A stretch of DNA of 64,000 nt. Origin: Asaia krungthepensis NRIC 0535 (GTDB lineage Bacteria > Pseudomonadota > Alphaproteobacteria > Acetobacterales > Acetobacteraceae). The stretch covers positions 1 to 64,000 of the forward strand of contig NZ_BAPV01000010.1 of assembly GCF_025995175.1 (NCBI RefSeq), in the 5' to 3' direction. Below the pieces are notes generated by a model. The model searched no databases and had not been told where the DNA came from. It saw only the letters and a list, made by a program, of their open reading frames with translations. Below are positions 19,636 through 28,009 of this stretch, piece by piece. Within the stretch, counting starts at the first letter, position 1; the number at the start of each line of letters is the position of its first letter. Both the position numbers and the translations under genes were made by a program.

Positions 19636-20279
19636 GTTCCCGTCGTCATGAGGGCGGCTTCACCCTGCTCGAATTGCTGGTGGCGCTCGTGGTCTTTTCG
19701 CTTGTGCTGCTGGCCCTGCGAGAGGGTTTCGATGCCGCCACCCGGATTTTCGAACGACAGCGCGTCTCCCTTTCGGCGCAGGACGATCTGGATGCCGTCG
19801 ATCGTCTGTTGCGCCAGATTCTGGCCCATGCCGATCCGGGGAGCGGTCGGGATGGCCCGCTTTTCGTGGGCGGGAGCCATGGCCTCGCATTTCGCGGTAT
19901 TCTGCCCCGGTCCCTTGGTACCAATAGCGTGGCGCGTGCGTCTCTTTCGATGCCGGAACGTGCCACCATGAGAATTTCACTCGATCAGGCCCATGATCTC
20001 GTGCTGATCTGGTCGCCTTATCGCCACGTGACGGAGCCTGTGCCTGCTCCGGACACACGCATCCTGCTGCACAATGTGACGGGGCTGGATTGCCATTATT
20101 ATTCTGCCGGACACTGGAGCCCCACATGGTACGGGAATACCCTGCCCGAGCTGATAAAACTTCGGCTGGTCTTTGCCGACGACAGGACGTCGAGCAGCGA
20201 TACCATGACCGGTGCGGAAACGGATGGCAGACACTGGCCCGATATCGTCATTGCCCCCCTGTTGGACGCGCTCCCCTGA
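19632..20279 (+). CDS. lsdJ: GspJ minor pseudopilin
   Basis: 215 residues from the ATG overlapping the gspI stop. Prepilin motif HEGGFTLLELLVALVVFSLV, then a soluble domain longer than GspG or GspI, as usual for GspJ (YYSAGHWSPTWYGNTLPELIKLRLV is the conserved late block, where the protein assesses LP..I.L). An extended frame starting at 19479 only adds antisense-like residues from within gspI. Confidence 0.88.
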   Translation: MSSRRHEGGFTLLELLVALVVFSLVLLALREGFDAATRIFERQRVSLSAQDDLDAVDRLLRQILAHADPGSGRDGPLFVGGSHGLAFRGILPRSLGTNSVARASLSMPERATMRISLDQAHDLVLIWSPYRHVTEPVPAPDTRILLHNVTGLDCHYYSAGHWSPTWYGNTLPELIKLRLVFADDRTSSSDTMTGAETDGRHWPDIVIAPLLDALP

Positions 20280-20298
20280 TGAGAGGAACGCGCTTATC

Positions 20299-21369
20299 AT
20301 GATTTTTCCGGTGTTCATGCAGTGGTGGGCACGGCAGCTCCTGAGCCTCGTCCCGGCGCGCCTGATGCGTCGCCTCGCTTCCCGTGCGCCATCGACGTTT
20401 ATCGCCCTGCCCGAAAACGGGGCGCTACGTATCGTCCTGCATGACGGCCTGCATGATGAGGAGATCGGTCTGTGGGGAGGCGACCCCGACGAAAGCGCTG
20501 CGACAAAAGCCCGTTTCCTGGCCGCGCTCGGCAGACGAGCCATTCGCGCCCCTCTCATCCTCATGGTCGAGCCCGACACGATCATGCAGCGCGTCGTCAC
20601 ATTGCCCCTGGCTGCCGCGCAGGACCTTGATGCTGTTCTCGCCTTCGAGATGGATCGCCTCACCCCTTTCGAGAGCGGGGCCCTGCTGTGGCATCATGAC
20701 ATCCTGCGCCGTGATCCTTATCTGGGCCAGATCCATCTGAGGCTCAGTCTGATACTCCGGGACAGTGTGGCCCCGACCATTGAGTCACTCACCCGGCTAG
20801 GCCGCTATCCAGACCGGATCAGCGACGCCACCGGTGCTTCCATCACGCTGCCGCGCATCGTCTCTCTCAGGGAAAGGCTGCAGGATGGCAGGGTGCTGAA
20901 ACTGGCCGGGGCGATAACCGCCCTGCTGACTGCTGGCGTTGCCCTGTTCTGGATCCAGTCTGCCCGTATCGGCCGCCTGGAGCGCGACATCAGCGCCCTC
21001 CGTGCGCCTGCGCTCGAGGCGAGCCAGCTTCGGCAGCGCATCGAGACGCGCCAGGAAGGGGACAGACTGGTCAGAAATGCCCGTGCCAAGCTCGGCGATC
21101 CGGTGGAAATTCTTGCCAGACTGACGCAGCTTCTGCCCGATAATGCCTACCTCACCGACCTTAATCTCAAACAGGGAGAGTTACTGATCAGCGGGAGCTC
21201 TTCCGACCCGGCCGGGTTGATCCAGGCCATGAGCGCCACACCGGGACTTCGCGATCCGGGCTTTATTGCGCCTGTCACCCGGTTATCGGGGCAGACGGCA
21301 AGCCAGTTTTCGATCCGTGCAGAGATTGGTACGAAACCGGCATCTTCCCGTCATGGAGGCCACCCATGA
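20299..21369 (+). CDS. lsdL: GspL inner-membrane assembly protein
   Basis: 356 residues from the ATG at 20299, 19 bases after gspJ with an AGAGGA site before it. N-terminal half is an actin-like cytoplasmic domain that binds GspE (PLAAAQDLDAVLAFEMDRLTPF is the typical PilM/GspL block), one membrane helix near residues 213-232 (LAGAITALLTAGVALFW), then a coiled coil and a periplasmic PilN-like domain. An upstream start at 20212 would overlap gspJ. The end overlaps gspM by four bases. Confidence 0.88.
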   Translation: MIFPVFMQWWARQLLSLVPARLMRRLASRAPSTFIALPENGALRIVLHDGLHDEEIGLWGGDPDESAATKARFLAALGRRAIRAPLILMVEPDTIMQRVVTLPLAAAQDLDAVLAFEMDRLTPFESGALLWHHDILRRDPYLGQIHLRLSLILRDSVAPTIESLTRLGRYPDRISDATGASITLPRIVSLRERLQDGRVLKLAGAITALLTAGVALFWIQSARIGRLERDISALRAPALEASQLRQRIETRQEGDRLVRNARAKLGDPVEILARLTQLLPDNAYLTDLNLKQGELLISGSSSDPAGLIQAMSATPGLRDPGFIAPVTRLSGQTASQFSIRAEIGTKPASSRHGGHP

Positions 21370-21971
21370 GCCGCATGACCTTCACACTTCACGATCTGCC
21401 GGAAGGCAGGCGGGGCCAGATCCTTGCCGTCACAATACTGGGTATCGCCGTTCTCATTCTGTGGCTGGCCGTTCTTGGGCCGCTGGCCGGGCTGTATATC
21501 ACGCGATCGGCGCAGCTCGGGATGGACCGGGAAACCGTAACGCGCATGGCGCATCTGCGCGCCATTCTGCCCCATCTGCGCCAGACTGCCGCGCGCGTGC
21601 CTCACACCCCCCCGATGCTGATCGAGGGAGAATCGGATGCCATAGCGGGTGCCACGTTGCAGAACAGCCTGAGCCAGATCGCGACTGAATCGGGCGCCGA
21701 TATTGGCAGCAGTGAAACCCTGGCCACCATGCGCGAGGGGGCCTACCGACGCATCGGCCTTCACATTACCCTGACTGCGCCCTATCCGTCACTCGCCCGA
21801 TTTCTGGCATCGGTGCAAGAGGCCTCCCCAGCCATGATCGTGGAGACCCTGCACCTTCATGCATCGGAGGCAGAGGGTAATGCGCCCGATGCAATGACGT
21901 GCGATATGAACGTGTTTGCCTACAGGCGTGATATCCAGCCTGCTTCTTCCCTCGCGGGGTCCGCGCCATGA
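21366..21971 (+). CDS. lsdM: GspM assembly-platform protein
   Basis: 201 residues: short cytoplasmic start, one membrane helix (about residues 20-42, ILAVTILGIAVLILWLAVLG), a helical region and a small ferredoxin-like periplasmic domain. Partner of GspL. Identity rests on topology, size and operon position more than on sequence motifs. Confidence 0.82.
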   Translation: MSRMTFTLHDLPEGRRGQILAVTILGIAVLILWLAVLGPLAGLYITRSAQLGMDRETVTRMAHLRAILPHLRQTAARVPHTPPMLIEGESDAIAGATLQNSLSQIATESGADIGSSETLATMREGAYRRIGLHITLTAPYPSLARFLASVQEASPAMIVETLHLHASEAEGNAPDAMTCDMNVFAYRRDIQPASSLAGSAP

Positions 21972-22483
21972 TGCGGCCAGCCAAAACAGATCGAACCGCC
22001 CCGCGTGCATGGGGAAGCATTCCCTATCTATCAATTGCAGCGCTTCTCCTCACGTCCCTCCCCGGGCCCGCACTGGGTGCGGCCTCTGCGGATCCGGCCA
22101 TTCAGGGCGCTGCCCGGTCGGACGAGCTGGCCACGATCCTGGCGCGGCCGCTCTTTGCCCCCTCCCGTCGCCCTGCTCTTTCTCCCGACAGGGTGGAAGG
22201 CACACCGCGTCTTGCTGGCATCATCGAGTCAGAGGGCAAGGCGAGTGCCATTTTCATGCTGCCCGGTCGCGAACGAGGCGTGATTGTGCCAATCCGGGGA
22301 ACAATGGGGAACTGGCAGATCGTGTCGATTGGCGGTGGTGCGGTCACGATACGGGAAAACGGGCAGGACAGGATCCTGCGGCCGGATCGTGACCGGCAAT
22401 CCACTCACCCCGCCAATGCGCCCTCCCTCGATTTCGCCCCTCCAGTCTCTTCAGAATCCTTCCCGCCAGGTATGCCTCAATGA
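21968..22483 (+). CDS. lsdN: LsdN, GspC-like or GspN-like periplasmic platform protein
   Basis: 171 residues with one N-terminal hydrophobic stretch (about 18-38) that is either an uncleaved anchor or a signal peptide, then a small beta-rich domain. The pattern ARPLFAPSRRP, RLAGIIESEGKASAIF, VPIRGTMGNWQIVSIGGGAVTI resembles the homology region (HR) of GspC, which contacts the secretin. There is no other GspC candidate in the operon, so this protein probably does that job although the lsd operon names it N. Overlaps gspM by four bases. Confidence 0.75.
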   Translation: MMRPAKTDRTAPRAWGSIPYLSIAALLLTSLPGPALGAASADPAIQGAARSDELATILARPLFAPSRRPALSPDRVEGTPRLAGIIESEGKASAIFMLPGRERGVIVPIRGTMGNWQIVSIGGGAVTIRENGQDRILRPDRDRQSTHPANAPSLDFAPPVSSESFPPGMPQ

Positions 22484-22530
22484 CGTTTCCGCTTCGCGCT
22501 TCTTTCACCTCAATTCCGTCAGGAACCACC

Positions 22531-24846
22531 ATGCGCAGGCGTCTCGCCATCTCCAGCCTTTGCGTCAGCCTGCTGTCCGTTCTCGCCGGGTGCGACAAGG
22601 GGGCGCCGAAGGTGAAGCCACTTGGCGGTCCGTTGCCCCTCGCCGGCATGACCGAGCCCCCTCAGGATGGCCGCCTCTCTGGTGGAGGCACCCTGCCCGC
22701 AGCACGCTACAGTCTCGCCCGCTCTGCAGAACCCGTGCTCAGGGGAAGTGCCGACACGACCGGAATCGGACAGGTCTCGCTGAATTTTGCCGATACCGAC
22801 ATACGCGACGCGGTCTCGCAGATCCTCAATGACATCCTGCATGTCAATTATGCCATCGACCCCGCGGTGCATGGCCAGGTGACGCTACGAACAAGCGAGC
22901 CCCTGACCAATGCCCAGCTTCTGCCCGCATTGCAGGTCATCCTTTCCCAGGTGCATGCCGTGCTCATCCATAGCGACGGGCTTTATCGTGTGGTCCCGAG
23001 CCAGACCGCACCGGGCGCGGCGCAAGGGGCCGCCGCCGGGATTGCCGACAGCCTCTCCATGGGCGGGGAGATGATGGTCCCGCTGCGCTATGCCCAGGCC
23101 AGTACGCTGGCTCATGCATTGCAGCCCTTCGTTCAGGGCGGCGCGCGTGTCGCTGCGGTTGAGACAGGTAACGCCCTCATGGTCAGTGGCGATCCCTCGG
23201 CCCGCAATGCCCTCATCGAAGTCATACGTGCATTCGACGTGGACTGGCTGGCCAGCCAGTCCTATGCATTGCTGCCGGTTGATTCCGGCAATGCCAAGGA
23301 CATGGCCAGCGCCCTGCAAACGGCTTTGCACGGAGCGGGGAATGGCCTGTCGCAGGTCGTGCAGGTTCTCCCCCTGAGCCGCGTCAATGCCGTGCTCGTA
23401 GTCGCCCGGACGCCGCGATATATCGAGGACGCACAAAGGCTTTTCCTGCTGATCCAGCAACATCGCCGCGCAACTGTCAGAAGCTGGCACATCTTCTATG
23501 TCCAGAATTCGAGCGTGAACGACGTGACCTACACGCTTCAGCAGGCCTTCACCCCGGATAACGTGACCGCCCAGCCCCCCGGAGCCACCTCCAATAGCAG
23601 CCAGCCCTCACAGGGAGGGTTCACGGGAGCCATGTCCAGCGCCATGGGCGGTGGCGGCCTCGCCGGTGGAGGGCTCACGGGTGGGGGGCTGACAGGGGGT
23701 GGACTGACGGGAGGAGGGCTCGGCGGCGGCTTGGCCAATGGCGCACTCGGTCAAGGTGGTCAGACGCAAACCGGCCAGCAAAACGGCGCAGGCGCCTCTC
23801 TGAACAATCCGCTTCTCGGCGGGCTCGACGCCTCAGGCGGTGGCGCAGATCGCAACACCGACTCCCTGCGTATACTCTCGAATGCTCAGCACAATGCCAT
23901 TCTGGTCCATGCTACGGATCAGGAGAGCGATACGATCGAACAGATGCTGCGCCGCATTGACGTCATGCCGCTCCAGGTACGCATCGATGCTGTCGTCGCT
24001 GAGGTCCAGCTCAATGACGCTCTGCAATATGGCACGCAGTTCTTCTTCAAATCAGGAGGGATCAACGGCGTTCTGAGCAATAACTCCCAGACCATCACGG
24101 CTAGTACGCTGGCGACCGCCGCCTTCAGCCACACCCTGCCCGGTTTCATCATTGGCGGAGCCAGCGGTGGCGGAGCCCCCTTTGCCATAGACGCGCTCCA
24201 GAACGTGACGACCGTTCATGTGCTGTCCTCGCCGCAATTGATGGTGCAGGACAACAGGGCGGCCCGGCTGCAGGTGGGACAGCTTGTTCCAGTGCAGATC
24301 GGCTCGCAATCGAGCACCATCGGCACGTCTGTCTATAATCAGTTCACCTATCAGCCGACCGGCGTCATCATGGAGGTCACCCCCCATGTGAGCCAGAGCG
24401 GACTGGTAACCCTCGATGTCTCGCAGGAGGTGAGCTCGGTCAGTGCCAATGCTGCCAGCAACACGAGTAGCGCCGCCAACCCGACATTCAACGATCGCTC
24501 TGTAAATTCGCGCGTGGTGGTGCAGGATGGCCAGACCGTGGGTCTTGCCGGTCTCATCACGGAAAACTCGAGCCGTGCGAATAGCGGCATTCCCTGGCTC
24601 AAGAACATCCCGGTGCTCGGCTTTCTGGCGGGTACGCAGAATAACAGCCGCCAGCGTACCGAATTGCTGATACTCATCACGCCCCATGTCATCCATGACC
24701 AGCGCGATGCTGTGAACCTCATGGAAGATCTGCGTGACACTCACCCCGATGCCGCGGATGTGCCGGACGAGATGAGGAAGATGCACATGACCGGCAGTTC
24801 CGATCCGCAAAAGCGCCTGCGTGAAAAGCTCGGTCTGGATCGATGA
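22531..24846 (+). CDS. lsdD: GspD secretin with a lipoprotein signal
   Basis: 771 residues from the ATG with a good site (AGGA, six bases ahead). The N-terminus is a lipobox, LLSVLAGC followed by DKG, so the secretin is probably lipidated. N0 and N1-N3 domains follow (VSLNFADTDIRDAVSQI at about 85), then a glycine-rich insert (about 370-410) inside the N3 region, then the C-domain with VHVLSSPQLMVQDN, VPVQIGSQ, and the end IPWLKNIPVLGFLAG and LLILITPHVI. It forms the outer-membrane gate for levansucrase. No pilotin gene is seen nearby. An earlier in-frame start at 22480 would bury the lipobox. Confidence 0.94.
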   Translation: MRRRLAISSLCVSLLSVLAGCDKGAPKVKPLGGPLPLAGMTEPPQDGRLSGGGTLPAARYSLARSAEPVLRGSADTTGIGQVSLNFADTDIRDAVSQILNDILHVNYAIDPAVHGQVTLRTSEPLTNAQLLPALQVILSQVHAVLIHSDGLYRVVPSQTAPGAAQGAAAGIADSLSMGGEMMVPLRYAQASTLAHALQPFVQGGARVAAVETGNALMVSGDPSARNALIEVIRAFDVDWLASQSYALLPVDSGNAKDMASALQTALHGAGNGLSQVVQVLPLSRVNAVLVVARTPRYIEDAQRLFLLIQQHRRATVRSWHIFYVQNSSVNDVTYTLQQAFTPDNVTAQPPGATSNSSQPSQGGFTGAMSSAMGGGGLAGGGLTGGGLTGGGLTGGGLGGGLANGALGQGGQTQTGQQNGAGASLNNPLLGGLDASGGGADRNTDSLRILSNAQHNAILVHATDQESDTIEQMLRRIDVMPLQVRIDAVVAEVQLNDALQYGTQFFFKSGGINGVLSNNSQTITASTLATAAFSHTLPGFIIGGASGGGAPFAIDALQNVTTVHVLSSPQLMVQDNRAARLQVGQLVPVQIGSQSSTIGTSVYNQFTYQPTGVIMEVTPHVSQSGLVTLDVSQEVSSVSANAASNTSSAANPTFNDRSVNSRVVVQDGQTVGLAGLITENSSRANSGIPWLKNIPVLGFLAGTQNNSRQRTELLILITPHVIHDQRDAVNLMEDLRDTHPDAADVPDEMRKMHMTGSSDPQKRLREKLGLDR
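23651..23745 (+). repeat. Glycine-rich 15-base tandem repeat inside gspD
   Basis: Degenerate repeats of about 15 bases encode GGGLT or GGGLA units five times in a row, then GGGLGGGL. It lies in an exposed loop of the secretin N3 domain. Imperfect copies suggest expansion by slippage and possible length variation between strains. Confidence 0.75.
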
Positions 24847-25667
24847 TCACGGCGCCTCCTGATGCCAGGGAACGGGGCTTTGCACTACTGATCGTTCTCT
24901 GGGCACTGGCGGGGCTGTCCCTCCTGACGACCATGATCATTGCCGGCGCAGGCTCCGCGCTACGCGAGACGCGATTGCTGAGTCAGACCGCCCGGATGGA
25001 GGCACTTGCCCAGGGCGGCATCGAAAGTGCGATTTTTCACGAGAGCGGTTCCTCGACGACACGCTGGCCCCTCACCGGGGCCGTCCATCTCGAGAAGATA
25101 GATGGCTTCACGATGGCCATCAGCGTGGAGAGCGAGGCCTCGCGCATCAATCCCAACACGGCCCCTTTTGCCCTGCTGAGCGCGCTGGTGCAGGAATGCG
25201 GTGGGACGCAAGTGCAATCCGGGGCTATTGCCCACGACATGGTGGCATGGCGTCGCCAGAGCCAGGGAGAAGATGGGGCGGAAAGGCAGCACTATTTGAC
25301 GCTTGGCCTGCGCTACTTGCCACCTTACGCCTCATTTCAGACGATCGCCGAACTGGAGCTCATTCCTGGCATGACCCGCCCTTTGCTCTCCTGCATGGGC
25401 CCCCATCTCTCGATTGCCCAGCCAGAAGAACTGCATGCTCCGGTGACTGATGCCCTTGTCCAGCGCGCGCTAGCACGTGCCGGACAGCCTGCCCTCCCCG
25501 CGACCACGGCGAGCTATCCCTTCAGCTTCGTCGCGACAGTGCGCATTTCGGACGGTCAGGGAGGAGGCGCCACGAGGCGGGCGACGGTCCTCATCCCCGT
25601 ATCCGGGGGCGCCTCCGACCCGTCCGGTCGCAGTGCCCGCATCATCGATCTCTCAACGCTCGATTAA
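24843..25667 (+). CDS. lsdK: GspK tip pseudopilin
   Basis: 274 residues, the largest pseudopilin. Prepilin-like start RERGFALLIVLWALAGLSLL; as in other GspK proteins the glutamate at mature position 5 is missing, consistent with its place at the tip. Later blocks fit the GspK alpha domain (ASRINPNTAPFALLSAL, FQTIAELELIPGM). Last gene of the secretion operon, overlapping gspD by four bases. Confidence 0.9.
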   Translation: MITAPPDARERGFALLIVLWALAGLSLLTTMIIAGAGSALRETRLLSQTARMEALAQGGIESAIFHESGSSTTRWPLTGAVHLEKIDGFTMAISVESEASRINPNTAPFALLSALVQECGGTQVQSGAIAHDMVAWRRQSQGEDGAERQHYLTLGLRYLPPYASFQTIAELELIPGMTRPLLSCMGPHLSIAQPEELHAPVTDALVQRALARAGQPALPATTASYPFSFVATVRISDGQGGGATRRATVLIPVSGGASDPSGRSARIIDLSTLD

Positions 25668-25712
25668 GGTTTCATGCCCGAGTTGCTCACATCCCGTCTT
25701 GCACGATCGGCC

Positions 25713-27347
25713 TCAGACACGAAACGCCGGATCCAGCCCCGAGACATGTGCCAGCAGGTCAGGGTAGCGCGCCTGATAATAGGCGAGATTTCTCGGCGAG
25801 GCGCCATAATGGACGATGGCAATAAGGGACAAGAGCGCATGGAGCCTCGATCCGCGATGGCGCAGATGCAGCGACGTCTCCGCGATACCAAATCTCTCCC
25901 AAGCCATGATCTGCGGACCTTCCGCGTGCAGTCCCTGCCCGCGTCGATCATGACACGCGAAGATATAGGCATTATTTTCGTGAGATCGCATGGCGATGGT
26001 CCCGTCATCGAGGTGCTCGACCTGAACGGGCAGAGCAGGTCCCTGACGCCATGTATTGCTAAGCATGAGAGCCGGCGCATCGGGGTGGGCAGAGACAAGG
26101 AAGGCGCGCTGGCGGTTTGCGGGATCTCGACGGGTAATCAGCAGCAGTTTCTCGATGGTGGCACCGGAATAGGTCGATGCCATGGCCGTGCGTCGATCGC
26201 TTCCGACCGCGCTGCCTGAATGGCCGATCAGCTCATAGGCGGTCAGATCGGCTTCTTCGACACATGATCCCCGGCCCATGTTTGAAAGATGGAAGGATGT
26301 CTCGCGTTTGGCTGCGCGGTCCGCCAGCAGATCTGCCGCAAGGCCAATATCGCCAATAGTCATGTTCTCGTAGAAATGGCCATTCGGATGTTCCGATTCA
26401 ATCAAGGTCGGGAAATCAAGGTATTCGAATGCCGCGCCATTGACCTGATCCATCAGGCGATAGCTCAGTGCTGGAGGCGTCCCTCCTCCCTTGAAGACCT
26501 TGCTTCGAAGGCAGATACCCTGGGGTGAGGGTACGAAAATGCTCGTATGAAAAGCAGATCCGATCTGCCCGACAACGAAATTATCATTCCGGAAAAGGGC
26601 GATCTGATCTGCAACACTCAGATCCTGCGGATGCACGATCTCGAAGCCGCGTTCACTCAGAGCTTCCTCGAATTCATGTTCGTTATCGATCCGCACAGTG
26701 CCGCAGATCAGTTTCGACCGCGTCAGATAGATCCGCCGGGGAGCCTCGCTGTTAAGTTCTGGCGGAGTGAGCACCGCGCCGATTTCGTTGCAGTAATCGG
26801 CCATACCGGCGAAACAAACCGAGTCTTCCGAAAACAAAGGCGAGGCGACGACGAGCTTCTCAACCGTGAAAGAGGTCTCCGGGAAATAGAAATCCTCCTC
26901 CCTGAAACCAGCCGCCTCTATGAGGGCTCGTAGCCAAGGCGCGCGGAACAAATCGTCGCGGCTTTTGATAGAACGGACGATAAGCTTTTGCGACCCGTCC
27001 CAGAGCTTACGCGCGACCCATAGTCGTGAGACGAACTCGGTGATGAAATGCCCGTATTGCTCATGCATATGCCCGACAAATATCCCCGATTTGATGACGG
27101 GGAGCCCACGGGCAATATTCGGGTCACACCAAGGGCGCTGCCCTTTATTGACGGGGGGCCACTGACAATGGAATGCCGCTTGAGGAATCAGATAGCCTTC
27201 CTGGGTGTAGACACCATGAAGATGATCGAAATTATTCCAGCCGCAGATATAGAATGCATTCCTGAATGTCAGAATATCCGGCTCGGAGAAAAGACTCACC
27301 CCGGCTACCGGACTATAAAAACTTGCGTAGTCTTGCACGTCATCCAC
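25713..27347 (-). CDS. GT61-family (DUF563) glycosyltransferase with a C-terminal extension
   Basis: 544 residues. The first 330 look like family GT61: GIFVGHMHEQYGHFITEFVSRLW, then RRIYLTRSK, GFEIVHPQDLSVADQIALFRN and VGQIGSAFHTSIF, blocks shared with DUF563 enzymes that add sugars to polysaccharides or glycoproteins. The remaining 200 residues (from about VEEADLTAYEL) are an extra domain I do not recognise; its end, GASPRNLAYYQARYPDLLAHVSGLDP, resembles sequence often found at the ends of acetic acid bacterial glycan proteins. No signal peptide, so cytoplasmic. It converges on gspK, 45 bases apart, and has an AT-rich upstream region. Substrate unknown. Confidence 0.75.
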   Translation of the reverse strand: MDDVQDYASFYSPVAGVSLFSEPDILTFRNAFYICGWNNFDHLHGVYTQEGYLIPQAAFHCQWPPVNKGQRPWCDPNIARGLPVIKSGIFVGHMHEQYGHFITEFVSRLWVARKLWDGSQKLIVRSIKSRDDLFRAPWLRALIEAAGFREEDFYFPETSFTVEKLVVASPLFSEDSVCFAGMADYCNEIGAVLTPPELNSEAPRRIYLTRSKLICGTVRIDNEHEFEEALSERGFEIVHPQDLSVADQIALFRNDNFVVGQIGSAFHTSIFVPSPQGICLRSKVFKGGGTPPALSYRLMDQVNGAAFEYLDFPTLIESEHPNGHFYENMTIGDIGLAADLLADRAAKRETSFHLSNMGRGSCVEEADLTAYELIGHSGSAVGSDRRTAMASTYSGATIEKLLLITRRDPANRQRAFLVSAHPDAPALMLSNTWRQGPALPVQVEHLDDGTIAMRSHENNAYIFACHDRRGQGLHAEGPQIMAWERFGIAETSLHLRHRGSRLHALLSLIAIVHYGASPRNLAYYQARYPDLLAHVSGLDPAFRV

Positions 27348-27604
27348 CCAAAACTCAATCAGATATCAGGCGCTTATACGATGTGATTATCGAGTTTTAC
27401 AAATCTATTGTCTGTTAATTCAGTTATTAACTAAAGCAATAATCGAATATTCCGTTATTTTCTCCAATACTTCCGTCAAAGGCCGTGAAATATTGGGAAA
27501 ATTGCAGAAATCCTTGCGTCGATCATTCCACCGACGGCCATAACGTCCGCTTCGCGCCGAGCGGGACCCTCTACCGATCCACTCCCATGCCACGCGTTCA
27601 GTAA
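27348..27604. other. AT-rich upstream region of the glycosyltransferase gene
   Basis: No gene. The part from about 27380 to 27500 is markedly richer in A and T than the neighbouring genes and probably holds the promoter for the minus-strand glycosyltransferase. No exact promoter assigned. Confidence 0.4.
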
Positions 27605-27847
27605 TCAGCCCTTCAGAGATCTGGCATAAAGGGCGCAGAGTGCGGCTGAGTCGAGGCGTGCTTCTATGCTGTCGGCGCGGCTGGTCAGCATCGCAGGGAT
27701 TTTCGCCCCCATAACGATCCCGCCGGAACAGGCCCCTCTGAGAAAACTCAATGCCTTGACCACCTTATTCCCAGCCTCGAGGGCGGGAACGACCAGAATA
27801 TCGGCATGACCGGCGACTGGCGAAGTCAATCCCTTGATTAGGGCTGC
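27605..27847 (-). pseudogene. C-terminal remnant of a phosphate acetyl/butyryl-transferase
   Basis: The minus-strand frame contains AALIKGLTSPVAGHADILVV, PALEAGNKVVKAL, GGIVMGAKIPAMLTSRADS and an end ALCALYARSLKG. This is the C-terminal end of PTA/PTB family enzymes (also of the enoyl-CoA hydratase/phosphotransacetylase fusion), which are normally 300 or more residues long; only about 80 remain. Upstream of about 27847 the similarity stops and the frame runs into the antisense of another remnant. An ATG at 27892 leaves an open 95-codon frame, so it could be called a gene, but it lacks the catalytic part. Confidence 0.7.
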
Positions 27848-28009
27848 CTGCGGGTCGACGGCAATTACGGAAGCCTGATGGGAGGGATGCAATATACTTA
27901 TATCCGCAAATTTGCGTTCCGTGGCTCGGACGGTATGGGCGGCTCGGTCTATCCGACCACCTCAGGCAACACGGTCTGTGTGACCTTCCGCTACCTGCCT
28001 TTCCAGTAA
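27842..28009 (+). pseudogene. C-terminal remnant of an outer-membrane beta-barrel protein (porin-like)
   Basis: A plus-strand frame open from 27842 to the TAA at 28007-28009. Reading GNYGSLMGGMQYTYIRKFAF, GMGGSVYPTTSG and the end TVCVTFRYLPFQ, it has alternating aromatic and polar residues typical of the last strands of a porin barrel. Only about 55 codons survive and there is no start region. It abuts the truncated transacetylase remnant at the same point, head to head. The porin assignment is from pattern only. Confidence 0.45.
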
